A stretch of DNA of 64,000 bases from Geomonas subterranea (lineage in GTDB: Bacteria > Desulfobacterota > Desulfuromonadia > Geobacterales > Geobacteraceae), in the NCBI RefSeq assembly GCF_019063845.1, contig NZ_CP077683.1:4927524-4991523 (forward strand), written 5' to 3'. The translations under genes and the position numbers were made by a program. The notes below the pieces were generated by a model. That model saw only the letters and a list, made by a program, of their open reading frames with translations, did no database searches and had not been told where the DNA came from. Shown piece after piece: positions 1 to 8,344 of this stretch (the first letter of the stretch is position 1; each line of letters opens with the position of its first letter).

Positions 1-97
1 GAGCCACCATTGTCGTGGCGCCGATCGACGGCGAGACGCGCCTGTCTTGCGGCGGGCAAGCGAGATGATTTTCCAAAGACGATGGTGGTGCTCGGTT

Positions 98-1138
98 TCA
101 GGAGGGCGGCACATCGAGCAGTTCGTGGAAGGTCAGGTGGTGGCGCCTTAGTAGTTGCATTGTTTCACGGGGGGACAGGTTCTTGTGCCGCATCACCTCG
201 GCGCGTTTCCTGGTTAGGGTGGGGAGGGCGAGCAGGGCGTCGCGCATTCCGCGCAACAGGGCGAGTGCGCACTCGTTCCTGCTGCCGCTGGTCTTGAACT
301 CGCCTCCGGTTCCTTTGCCGTGCAGCACCACCCTGGCCTGTACCAGGTAGCGCAGCAGGGTGTACAGGGGGAGCGTAAGGAGCAGCACCAGCGGGAAGTT
401 TTTCACAACTGCGTAGAAATGGTTGCGCTCGACGAGGTAGAGCTTCAAGGGGGACAGGGTCCCCGCGGTCATGGAGTACTTGTGGTACACGACGGCGTCA
501 CGGGCCAAAACGGCCTGCCACCCGGCGAGCCGCCCCCTAAGACCCAGGTCGCTGTCCTCGCAGTAGGCGAAGAAGTCGCCGTCGAAGAAGCCGATCTGGT
601 CGACCATGGCGCGCCGGTACAGCGCGACGCAGGCCGAGGGGAACAGGATCTCGGCTTCGTCCTCGACGGCAAGCTCTGCATAGCGCCTCCCCCGGAAGTT
701 GCCGCGGGACATGCCGTCCCTGCAGATCGCCATCCCCATCGAATCAACCCGCTCCGGATCCTGATAGCTGAGGATCCGGCATCCCACCATCCCCGCCTCC
801 GGGTGCCGGTCGGCTACCGCCACCAGCTTTTCCAACCAGTCGGGCTCGGCCTTGGTGTCGTTGTTCAGGGTGACCAGGTACTCGCCCCGGGCGAAGGGAA
901 GGGCGGCGTTGTTGCCGGCGGCGAAGCCTGCATTCTTCTCTAACGGGACCAGCCGCACCTCCGGGCGCTGCTCGAGGTAGGGGACGGATCCGTCGCTGGA
1001 TCCGTTGTCCACCACGATGACCTGGAAATCCCTGAAGGTCTGCTTTTGCAGGCTGTCCAGGCATTCCGGCAAATGGCCGAGGCCGTTCCAGTTGACGATG
1101 ATTACGGATACGCGCACGCCTGCTCCGGTTACTGACAT
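98..1138 (-). CDS. Family 2 glycosyltransferase (rhamnosyltransferase-like)
   Basis: Predicted cytoplasmic GT2 enzyme that transfers a sugar from a nucleotide-sugar donor during surface polysaccharide or O-antigen assembly. The N-terminus shows the GT-A core: VSVIIVNWNG, then VVDNGSSDGS, then the metal-binding region LVTLNNDTKAEPDWLE (DXD equivalent NND). The region around FFDGDFFAYCEDSDLGLR is typical of the WbbL/rhamnosyl GT2 branch, followed by a hydrophobic segment near the C-terminus. I chose the ATG at 1138 because it falls just before the first beta strand. An in-frame GTG at 1222 has a better Shine-Dalgarno (AGAGAGG) but would add 28 residues of unconserved sequence. It is divergent from the GT2/DUF2304 pair that follows. 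Acceptor and sugar cannot be read from sequence. Confidence 0.85.
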   Translation of the reverse strand: MSVTGAGVRVSVIIVNWNGLGHLPECLDSLQKQTFRDFQVIVVDNGSSDGSVPYLEQRPEVRLVPLEKNAGFAAGNNAALPFARGEYLVTLNNDTKAEPDWLEKLVAVADRHPEAGMVGCRILSYQDPERVDSMGMAICRDGMSRGNFRGRRYAELAVEDEAEILFPSACVALYRRAMVDQIGFFDGDFFAYCEDSDLGLRGRLAGWQAVLARDAVVYHKYSMTAGTLSPLKLYLVERNHFYAVVKNFPLVLLLTLPLYTLLRYLVQARVVLHGKGTGGEFKTSGSRNECALALLRGMRDALLALPTLTRKRAEVMRHKNLSPRETMQLLRRHHLTFHELLDVPPS

Positions 1139-1404
1139 TGAAAAAGTTGAATCATGGTTGTGGCGCGGTTCCCGCTCTCTGTGCTGCAGCCCGGCACCGG
1201 CCGGTAAAGCGTCTGCCCGCACGGCGCCCTCTCTATGACTTTTTTAATTGCGCGCCGCCAGATATTTATATTAGTATCGGGCTCCTTGGCAAGTCTTATC
1301 TCCTGTCCTAATGCCTGAAAGTTGGTCCGGATCTTGTATTCATTCAGAAAAGGTCCGTTTCCGGCTTTTCATTACGCCATATGGCGTTGGCATAGGTGGG
1401 TGAT

Positions 1405-2106
1405 ATGAGGATTCTTGCAATAATCCCGGCGTACAACGAGGCCCGTAATATCACGGCTGTCATCGAGGACCTCAAGTGTTTTAGCGGGGACATCCTGGTC
1501 GTGAACGACGGATCGACCGACGATACCGCCGCCGTTGCCAAGGGGCTCGGCGCGGAAGTGGTCAGCCACCCGTTCAACCTCGGCATCGGCGGGACGGTGC
1601 AGACCGGCCTGAGATACGCCTACGAGCACGGCTACGACATGGCCATCCAGTTCGACGGCGACGGCCAGCACCGCGGCGACCAGATCTTCAAGATCGTCGA
1701 GCTGGTGCAAAGGGGGGAGGCCGACCTGGTGATCGGTTCGCGCACCCTGCCCGGCGGCTACAAGATGGGGATCACCCGCTTCATCGGTTCGCGCATCTTC
1801 CACTGCCTGATCCGCTGCCTGGCGGGGAAGGCGATTCACGACCCGACTTCCGGGTTTCGCTGCTACGGCAAACAGACCATTCGCCTGTTCTCGCGCTTTT
1901 ACACCGACGACTACCCCGAGGTCGAGTCGATCATCACCGCCGCACGCAACGGGCTGCGCGTGGTGGAGGTCCCGGTGCTGATGCGGGGCAGGCTTTCCGG
2001 GCACTCCTCCATTACCAGGAGAAAGTCCGCCTACTACATGCTGAAGGTCACGCTGGCGATGGTGGTTGATGCCATGCGCGGCAGGGATCTGGTCGGGGAA
2101 TCATAA
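1405..2106 (+). CDS. Family 2 glycosyltransferase, dolichyl-phosphate mannosyltransferase type
   Basis: Predicted polyprenyl-phosphate sugar transferase of the DPM1/GtrB-like GT2 group, acting at the cytoplasmic face of the inner membrane. Visible motifs are ILAIIPAYNEARN at the start, VVNDGSTDDT, the catalytic-metal region IQFDGDGQHRGDQI, and DPTSGFRCYGKQ. The length (233 residues) is that of the compact, anchorless form. The start is ATG 1405 with AGGTGGG just upstream; a GTG at 1396 is also in frame but overlaps that ribosome-binding site. The stop is three bases before the next gene, a DUF2304 membrane protein, a pairing common in polysaccharide loci, so the two are probably co-translated. 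Confidence 0.85.
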   Translation: MRILAIIPAYNEARNITAVIEDLKCFSGDILVVNDGSTDDTAAVAKGLGAEVVSHPFNLGIGGTVQTGLRYAYEHGYDMAIQFDGDGQHRGDQIFKIVELVQRGEADLVIGSRTLPGGYKMGITRFIGSRIFHCLIRCLAGKAIHDPTSGFRCYGKQTIRLFSRFYTDDYPEVESIITAARNGLRVVEVPVLMRGRLSGHSSITRRKSAYYMLKVTLAMVVDAMRGRDLVGES

Positions 2107-2109
2107 CCT

Positions 2110-2475
2110 GTGGATTTAACCAAAATCGCTTCGCTGGGCCTCAGCGTTGGCATTTTCTGCTTCGTGGTCTGGCTGGTCAGGGAGCGCCGCCTGCGCGAGA
2201 AGTACGCCCTGCTCTGGCTCTGCACCTCCGTTTTCGTCATCCTCCTCACCGTGTCGCGCCGTATCCTCGAGGTGGCGGCGCTCGGCATCGGCATCTACTA
2301 TCCCCCCTCTCTGCTCTTCCTGGTCGGCGTCCTGTTCCTGCTGCTCGTCGCCATCGGGCATTCCGTCACCCTCTCCAGGCTCTCCGAGAGTAACCACAAC
2401 CTGGCGCAGGAGGTGGCACTCTTGAGGAAGCAGGTTGAGGATCTGAAAGATCTGCAAAAGGGCGACAAGCTGTGA
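2110..2475 (+). CDS. DUF2304 small membrane protein
   Basis: A 121-residue membrane protein with three predicted hydrophobic helices (about residues 5-22, 33-50 and 62-84) followed by a charged, coiled-coil-like tail (LSESNHNLAQEVALLRKQVEDL). This is the DUF2304 layout; members usually sit directly after a GtrB-like GT2 as here and may hold the transferase or its lipid-linked product at the membrane. The start is GTG, three bases after the preceding stop, without its own strong Shine-Dalgarno, which suggests translational coupling. Biochemical function is unknown. Confidence 0.8.
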   Translation: MDLTKIASLGLSVGIFCFVVWLVRERRLREKYALLWLCTSVFVILLTVSRRILEVAALGIGIYYPPSLLFLVGVLFLLLVAIGHSVTLSRLSESNHNLAQEVALLRKQVEDLKDLQKGDKL

Positions 2476-2485
2476 AAAATTATTT

Positions 2486-2595
2486 TTAACGCAAAGCCGC
2501 AAAGCCGCAAAGGAAAACCTAAACGGAACAAAACGGGTTGAGTCAATGAGCGCTTGAGCTGTTGGTGTCCTTGCGCCTCTTCGCCTTTGCGTTAA
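2486..2595. repeat. Imperfect inverted repeat of CGCAAAG-type units
   Basis: The left arm (about 2486-2513) carries CGCAAAGCCGCAAAGCCGCAAAGG. The right arm (about 2569-2595) carries the imperfect complement CCTTGCG..CTTCGCCTTTGCG. About 55 bases of non-repeat sequence lie between. A related block with CTTCGCGTCTTAGCGTCTTTACG occurs at 30519-30543. Such octamer-periodic intergenic elements are scattered in many Geobacter-type genomes. No open reading frame or target-site duplication is visible. Confidence 0.6.
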
Positions 2596-2612
2596 TCCAG
2601 ACTTTTAAAAAA

Positions 2613-2650
2613 CGAAGGCTTCGGGGAAATCCCCGAAGCCTTCGTTGCGT
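2613..2650. terminator. Bidirectional rho-independent terminator
   Basis: Perfect 14-bp stem (CGAAGGCTTCGGGG at 2613-2626 and its complement at 2631-2644) with a 4-base AAAT loop. An A-run lies to the left, serving as the T-run for the minus-strand cytochrome gene, and a T-containing tract to the right. It sits between convergent genes. Confidence 0.85.
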
Positions 2651-2672
2651 TTAACGTTCCCTTACTGTCGGG

Positions 2673-5600
2673 TCAAAATAGCGGGCGCGGCGTGACGTAG
2701 CCAAAAACCGCCGGGTTCTGCAGCACAGTGGCTTCGACGCTGTTGTTGTCCGGCGCTCCGTCGTCGAGGTAGTCGATGGTGTCGTAGAGAAGCCGCTTGG
2801 CGTAGCTGGCGTTGTGGACCCAGCCGCTTCCTGAGTCGAGCAGCCTCAGGTTGAACGCCGCCCCCATCACGTGCGCCCCCTGGACGGTGCCGGAGAGGTT
2901 CCAGTCCACCACGCGCGTCTCCTGCGACTGCTGCGCCGGGTCGGGGGTGGTGAAGAAGTACGGGTACCGGCCGCTGTTGTAGTGGATCCCCCTGGCGGCG
3001 AGCTGGGCCCAGATGAAGGACAATGCCGCCCGGTACCCCGCTCTCTTAGTCTCGAGCGCGGAAGGCGTCATGGCAAAGGCGACGCCACCGTGGCAACTGG
3101 CGCTGGAGCAGGAAGTGGCGGTCACCCCGCTGATCACCCCGTTACTGGACGTGGAAATGGCCTTGAAGGAGTGCTTGGCCGGTGCACTCATGTGGCACCC
3201 GACGCAGGGGCCGCGCCACGTGCCGTCCATTCCCAGGTTGACATGGAAGGTACTCGTCGTGGTCTGGCCGGGGCGGTATTCGTAGCCTTGGGGGAGGTCG
3301 CCGGGGTACATCAGGTTCGGCCCCGTGCCGCCGTGCGGGTCGATGAAGTCGACGTTGCTCCAGAAGCTGTTGCTGAGGCCGGGGTCGTGCGCTCCTCCCC
3401 CCAGCCGGCAGACGATGGAGGGGGCGTCGGGGGGGCAGATGAACGCTCCCCTGAAGCCGGGCGTCACCTGCTTGATGACTCCGCCTGCCCCCTTGCCGGC
3501 GTGGCAGGCGATGCAGATGTTGGAGTCCCCCATGTCCCGCGACCCGCTGGTGGTGCTGTACAGCTTCGGCCGGACGATCTTCCCGGTGGCGGCGGACGAG
3601 TAGCCGCTCCAGGAGATGACGTCATAGGTGTAGGTGGCGTAGTTGGCGATTCCCACGATGTTCCTGCTGTACCGGGAATCGAACGGGGTGGGGGCGTGGC
3701 AGGCCGGACAGCCGATCATCTCGCGGGTGCGGTCGCCTCCGGGCGCGCTCCCGGGGACGCCGAAGGGGGCGATGGCGGTGAAGTTCGAGTTGACGTAGTT
3801 GTTGAAGCCCGTGGTGGTGTGGCAGCGGACGCAGTCGAACTGCACGGTGGTCGCGGGAGTGGCCGGCGCAGGCGTCCCCATGCTCTTGAAGTCGAAGCTG
3901 GTCACCGCGGCCGACCGGTAGTCTCCCTTGGCGCTCCGGGCCCATTCGCGGTGCTCAGGCAGGACCTGGAACGTGCTCCCCGTCTGGGCGTCCACTTGGT
4001 AGTGGCAGCTCTGGCACTGGAGGTTGGGTGTCACGTACTGCGCCGTGCTGAAGCTGGCGAGGTGCGGTGCCGGCAGTACCGCCTTCAGGCGGTGGCCGTT
4101 ATGGCAATTGGTGCAGATACCGGCGCTGGGCCAGCTGTGGACCGGGTGGCACTGGAGGCACCTGGGGTTGATGTCGGCGGTTGCCTTCAGCATCGGCTCC
4201 GCGCCGGGGTGGGCGCTCGTGGGGGCCGGTGCATGGCAGGACACGCAGGCGGCGCCTGCCGCGCTCAGGGCATGCTTGCTGGCGCCGTAGTCGGCGAATA
4301 TGTCGCCGCCGGTGAGCGGGTCGGTCGCGCCCCGGTGGCATACCTGGCACGCGGAGGCGCCGCTCCCGGAGAGGGAAAGGAAGGCGGTGGCGTTGTCCCT
4401 GTCGCCGCTGCCGGAAAGGAGTCCCGCGATGGTGGGGGCGAGGTCGCGGCCGCGGTCGACGCTGCCGAAGGTAAGAAAGTCGATGGAGTCGCGCACCAGC
4501 CGCTTCACGTAGGCCGGGTTGTGGGCGTAGGCGCCGGGGTCGTGCACGAGGAGGTTGTAGTTGAAGGCGGCGCCGAGGTTTCCCGGCCCGTCGGCACGGC
4601 CGCCCCAGTTGGTCGCGGTGAAATAGGGGTACTGCGGTTTCCCGTCAGGGGAGGTGAGCGGGGTGAAGCCCCTGGCCGCCAGCGCCGCGGACAGCGCCTT
4701 CAGGGCGGAGGCGAACTGCTCGCTTCTCCCGGTGAGGAAGCCGGCGCTCACCGTGCCGCCGTCGATGTGGCAGCCGTTGCAGAGCGTGAAGCCCCCCGCT
4801 GCGGCCGAGAGGGTGTGCGAGCTGCCGGGGAGGTGGCAGGCCACGCAGGGGCCGGCCTCTGTGCCGCCGATGACGCTGTGGTTCACGCCGGCGTTGCCGT
4901 AGGGGAGGCCGGGGTAGTGGTACCCGGTGGCACCGTAGAGCTGGCCGCCGGCGGAGAGGTAGTGCGCGTCGACGAAGCGCAGGTCGCGCCAGAAGGCGCT
5001 CGAGTAGGCTGTCTGTGCCGTCACCCGGGAGAGCGCTTGCACGGTGGCGCCCGCCTGGCGGCCGGCGTGGCACCCAAGGCAGAGGTTGGACCTTCCGGCG
5101 TCGGGGAAGGTCGCGGTGACGCGAACCCTTCCGGTGGCGGCGCCCGAGTAGTTGTAGTAACCGGTGCGGCTGGAGAGGGAGCGCGGGGCGGAGAAATCGC
5201 CGGATTGGTGGCAGGCGTCGCAGGTAAGGGGTTCGCTGTAGCTGACAGCCGTCGCCGAGACCGGCTCGATGCTGGTGTAGAGGGCGAACCTCTGGTAGCC
5301 GGCGGCGCTGTGACAGCGCTGGCAATCGGTGGCTACGCTCGCGCTTTCCTTGGCGTCGGCCGCGGCACTCCCGGCCGTTTTCCAGGTGAAGTAGACGGAA
5401 TTTTTCCATGCGGCGGCGTTGCCGTCGCCGTGGCCGGAAGAGGCCCACTCGGTGCGGAACTGCCGCAGCGCCTGGTCGGCGCTCCCCGCGGGATCCCCCC
5501 CCTGGTGGCAATCGCCGCAGGTGGTGGCCGGGGTCACGTAGGCCGCGGCATAGGATGGGTTGGCGAGGGAGGTATAGCCGTTGAAGTGCGCCGGGGTGAC

Positions 5601-6914
5601 CCTCGCGTCCGGTGCCGGGTCGTGTCCCGAGGGGGTGTGGCAGACCAGACAGTCGGTGGCGGCGAGGGTGGTTTGGACGTGGTAGTGGGGGGAGTTGGCC
5701 GCGCCGTGACAGCTGAAGCAGGCGTTCAAGGCCGCGGGGAACGTGGTCGCCGGGTTGTGGTCCTTATAGGTGCCGTGACATCCCGAGCAGGTCATGCCTG
5801 CAGTACGGTGCGTGGTGCCGGGCTTGTGGCAGTTTCCATTGAGGCAGAAGCTCCCGGCGCCGGAACGGTAGGCGAAGGTGTTCGCGTCGACGCTGGATGA
5901 GTTGACCGGCGTCGGCATCTCCCCGTCGGTGTGACAGGTGATGCAGGAAACGCCGGCGGACTGATGCCGCGACGAGGACCAGCCGGGGAAGACGTAGGGG
6001 GCGGGAACGACCCCTGTGGCGGCGTGGCATCCCATGCAGCCACGACGCATCTCGTCAACCAGTGAGTCCACTACCGCGACCTGCGTGGTTGCCGAGGCGA
6101 CGGCGATGCCGGAAACGGTCTGGGTGAGCCTGAACTGGTAGGTGCCTGCGCTTGGCGGGACGAAGCTCGGGGTGAGGGTGTCCGCGCCGGACAGCTGCAC
6201 AGCGGGACCGGAGAGCTGGCTCCAGGATGGCGCCCCGCTTCCCACCATGCTTCCGGAAAGCGCGACGGTACCGTTCACCCGGGCGAGCTGGTCGACGCCG
6301 GCATTGACGCTGTAGGAGGCGTAATAGGCGGTCACGGTACGGGGCGCGGTGACGTTGCTTGCGGTGATCCTGACCGGCCCGGAGTAGGGGAGGGGGACCG
6401 GGGCCCCGTTGAGGTCGGCGACACTGCCGCCGGTGGCCGAGGTGAGGTAGCAGCCGGTGGCGCTGGGTGTGCCGGTGAAGACCGTGCTCCCGCCGTAGGC
6501 CACTTTGGCACTGGCGGGAGTGATGCTCCCGGGTCCCGATGCCGAGGCGGTCACGGTGACCTGTTGCGCTGTGAACCCTGCGACCAGCGACTGGGTGGCT
6601 CCTCCGCTCTTTTGGAAGGTGGTGAGGTAGTGCGAGGTGTAGTTCCCGATGGGGAGTGCAACCCCGTTCCTGAAGAGGGACGAGATCTTGTAGCCGGTGT
6701 TGGCGGTGACTTTCACCGGAACGGGGGCGGAGGTGGTGAAGTTGTTGTAGACGACGATCCCGGCGGTGGTTTGCGGGGCCTTGTCTCTCACCTGGAAGGT
6801 TCCCCCGGCATTGGATAGCTTGGTTTGCAACTGCCAGGTGGTGGCACTCCAGCAAAAGACCGCGACGGAGACAGGCAGCAAAGCGATAAGGAACAGCAGA
6901 GATTTCTTACCCAT
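2673..6914 (-). CDS. Secreted 22-heme c-type cytochrome with duplicated heme module
   Basis: A 1413-residue exported multiheme cytochrome, probably periplasmic or extracellular and part of the electron-transfer network. An N-terminal signal peptide (MGKKSLLFLIALLPVSVAVFCWS) is followed by about 270 residues of heme-free beta-rich sequence. From about residue 293 onward there are 20 CXXCH motifs plus two CX4CH motifs (CLNGNCH, CSSASCH). The heme region is an internal duplication: hemes 7-12 (residues about 465-815) match hemes 17-22 (about 965-1380), and each copy ends in a conserved heme-free segment (LAARG..YPYF..GAAFN..Y.KRL..D.IDFL). There is no lipobox and no C-terminal anchor. The start has a strong Shine-Dalgarno (GGAAGGGAGG). 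It is a single gene ending at a strong terminator. I cannot match it to a named Omc protein. Confidence 0.93.
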   Translation of the reverse strand: MGKKSLLFLIALLPVSVAVFCWSATTWQLQTKLSNAGGTFQVRDKAPQTTAGIVVYNNFTTSAPVPVKVTANTGYKISSLFRNGVALPIGNYTSHYLTTFQKSGGATQSLVAGFTAQQVTVTASASGPGSITPASAKVAYGGSTVFTGTPSATGCYLTSATGGSVADLNGAPVPLPYSGPVRITASNVTAPRTVTAYYASYSVNAGVDQLARVNGTVALSGSMVGSGAPSWSQLSGPAVQLSGADTLTPSFVPPSAGTYQFRLTQTVSGIAVASATTQVAVVDSLVDEMRRGCMGCHAATGVVPAPYVFPGWSSSRHQSAGVSCITCHTDGEMPTPVNSSSVDANTFAYRSGAGSFCLNGNCHKPGTTHRTAGMTCSGCHGTYKDHNPATTFPAALNACFSCHGAANSPHYHVQTTLAATDCLVCHTPSGHDPAPDARVTPAHFNGYTSLANPSYAAAYVTPATTCGDCHQGGDPAGSADQALRQFRTEWASSGHGDGNAAAWKNSVYFTWKTAGSAAADAKESASVATDCQRCHSAAGYQRFALYTSIEPVSATAVSYSEPLTCDACHQSGDFSAPRSLSSRTGYYNYSGAATGRVRVTATFPDAGRSNLCLGCHAGRQAGATVQALSRVTAQTAYSSAFWRDLRFVDAHYLSAGGQLYGATGYHYPGLPYGNAGVNHSVIGGTEAGPCVACHLPGSSHTLSAAAGGFTLCNGCHIDGGTVSAGFLTGRSEQFASALKALSAALAARGFTPLTSPDGKPQYPYFTATNWGGRADGPGNLGAAFNYNLLVHDPGAYAHNPAYVKRLVRDSIDFLTFGSVDRGRDLAPTIAGLLSGSGDRDNATAFLSLSGSGASACQVCHRGATDPLTGGDIFADYGASKHALSAAGAACVSCHAPAPTSAHPGAEPMLKATADINPRCLQCHPVHSWPSAGICTNCHNGHRLKAVLPAPHLASFSTAQYVTPNLQCQSCHYQVDAQTGSTFQVLPEHREWARSAKGDYRSAAVTSFDFKSMGTPAPATPATTVQFDCVRCHTTTGFNNYVNSNFTAIAPFGVPGSAPGGDRTREMIGCPACHAPTPFDSRYSRNIVGIANYATYTYDVISWSGYSSAATGKIVRPKLYSTTSGSRDMGDSNICIACHAGKGAGGVIKQVTPGFRGAFICPPDAPSIVCRLGGGAHDPGLSNSFWSNVDFIDPHGGTGPNLMYPGDLPQGYEYRPGQTTTSTFHVNLGMDGTWRGPCVGCHMSAPAKHSFKAISTSSNGVISGVTATSCSSASCHGGVAFAMTPSALETKRAGYRAALSFIWAQLAARGIHYNSGRYPYFFTTPDPAQQSQETRVVDWNLSGTVQGAHVMGAAFNLRLLDSGSGWVHNASYAKRLLYDTIDYLDDGAPDNNSVEATVLQNPAVFGYVTPRPLF

Positions 6915-7150
6915 ACCGAACCCTCCCTTCCTGTGGTTATGCCAATTGGACTCCTGGTCTGATCCTCCCGCTTAATTAATATGGGGGTGAAACGCGTTGT
7001 CAAGAACGGTGGAATGGTAAAAATATTATATTTTTCAAAGAGATACGGTGCCGGGGTGGTGATTTGGCGGGCGGCCTGGAGGGGCGCTCAGGAGAGGACC
7101 GGCGGGTTGCGACGCTGCGGGGGGCGCGGCGAGAGGGAAGTTGGAAATGA

Positions 7151-7179
7151 AAAAGGGGGCGGACATGTCGTCCGCCCCC
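7151..7179 (-). terminator. Rho-independent terminator of the repeat lipoprotein gene
   Basis: Perfect 10-bp stem GGGGGCGGAC (7155-7164) with complement at 7170-7179 and a 5-base loop. Read on the minus strand it is followed by a run of Ts. It lies 28 bases past the stop of the minus-strand gene. Confidence 0.85.
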
Positions 7180-7206
7180 AAAGGGGCTTTTCTGCCGAAA
7201 AAACGG

Positions 7207-8277
7207 TTATTTCGCTGCGGGGCCGTTGGAGAAGATGATCTTGTCGAAGGTGCGATTCAGGCTTTTGCTGGAGAAGTTCGTCATCACGTTGCCGGGGAGG
7301 AGAGATACCTCCTCGCCGACCTTCACCTCCATGGGAGGGACGGCAACCCAGGTTTTCACGCCGTCCTTTTCCACGCAGATATAGGTGTAGCCGCCGGCGT
7401 TGGCGGTTTCGGTCACCTTGCCGGTGATGGGAGCCGCTGCCGCGGCCTTCGCCTTTTCCACGGCTTTCTCCATGTCGGCGGGTTCGATCTTCGGATGCCC
7501 GGCGAACAGCGACGCGTTTTCCCCGGCGGGAGCCGCAGCGGCAGGAGCAGCGGGAGCCGTGGCGGCAGGCGCCGCTTCCGGGGTCGCCGGAGCTTTCGGG
7601 TTCTTCTTGGTCACCTCCACCCCTCCGGCGAAGTAGATGGATTTGAAGGTACGGTTCAGGCTCTTGCTGCTGAATTCTCCCATCGCCGTCCCGGGAGCGA
7701 GCTGGACTTCGTCGCCTACCGTGACATCGGTCTTAGGCACGGCAGACCATGAGGCCTTGCCGTCTTTCTCGATGCGGAGGTAGGTGTAATTGGCGGCGGC
7801 GATGGTCTCGATCACCGTGCCTGCCAGAATCGCTTCATCGGCCTCGGCAGGACCGCCTTCGGCAACGGCCGTACCGGCTGCTCCCGCAGCGGGAGCGCCC
7901 GCGTCGGCCGCTGCCGTTGCCGGACCCTTCAAGTGGGAGGGGAGTCCGCCAGAGAAGACGATGTTTTCAAAGGTGCGGCCAAGGGACTTGCTGGTGAAGC
8001 GCGGCATGGTGGCGCCCGGCAGGAGCTGCAATTCCTGTCCCACGGCAACCTTCATCACAGGTGCCGCAACCCAGGTGCTCTCGCCGTCCTTGAGCAGATT
8101 GATGTAGGTGTATCCGCCCGCGTCGAAGGTCTCGGTCACCTTCCCGGTGATGAGGTAGGGACTCGAGGCCGGGGCGGGGGCAGGCTTGGCGGTCTTGGCC
8201 GGAAGAAGGGAGCAACCCGCGCAGGCAGCCAGTATGCTGAGAGCCGTGGCGGTGGTCAGTGTCTTGATGGTTTTCAT
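7207..8277 (-). CDS. Lipoprotein with three OB-like (NrfJ-type) repeats
   Basis: A 356-residue lipoprotein of unknown function. The N-terminus ends in a lipobox (SILAAC, then AGC), which predicts membrane anchoring. Three repeats of about 65-70 residues follow (about residues 45-112, 147-215 and 277-345). Each has the pattern GKV.ET.DAGGYTYI.V.KDG..TW.A.P...V..G.E..L.PG..M..F.SKSL.RTF..I.F..G. They are separated by Ala/Pro-rich linkers, one reading TPEAAPAATAPAAPAAAAPA. The repeat resembles the small OB-fold domains annotated as NrfJ-related in Geobacter and Anaeromyxobacter; that assignment is by pattern only. The start has AGGAG at good spacing. The next upstream minus-strand gene encodes an OmpA-type protein 67 bases away, so the two may be co-transcribed. 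Confidence 0.8.
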   Translation of the reverse strand: MKTIKTLTTATALSILAACAGCSLLPAKTAKPAPAPASSPYLITGKVTETFDAGGYTYINLLKDGESTWVAAPVMKVAVGQELQLLPGATMPRFTSKSLGRTFENIVFSGGLPSHLKGPATAAADAGAPAAGAAGTAVAEGGPAEADEAILAGTVIETIAAANYTYLRIEKDGKASWSAVPKTDVTVGDEVQLAPGTAMGEFSSKSLNRTFKSIYFAGGVEVTKKNPKAPATPEAAPAATAPAAPAAAAPAGENASLFAGHPKIEPADMEKAVEKAKAAAAAPITGKVTETANAGGYTYICVEKDGVKTWVAVPPMEVKVGEEVSLLPGNVMTNFSSKSLNRTFDKIIFSNGPAAK

Positions 8278-8344
8278 TTACAACTCCTGTCGTTTGGTCC
8301 GGCTTGAGCCGGAGGCTGTACGTCTCGGCGGCGTCGTCTGCGTG

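Noticed and set aside
1..97. Possible start of a minus-strand gene at the window edge
   Set aside because: Short open frames exist in several phases but none has a ribosome-binding site or family motif in this length.
1372..2004. Long minus-strand reading frame opposite the GT2 gene
   Set aside because: Low-complexity, His/Arg-rich translation with no family; the plus strand has clear GT2 motifs.
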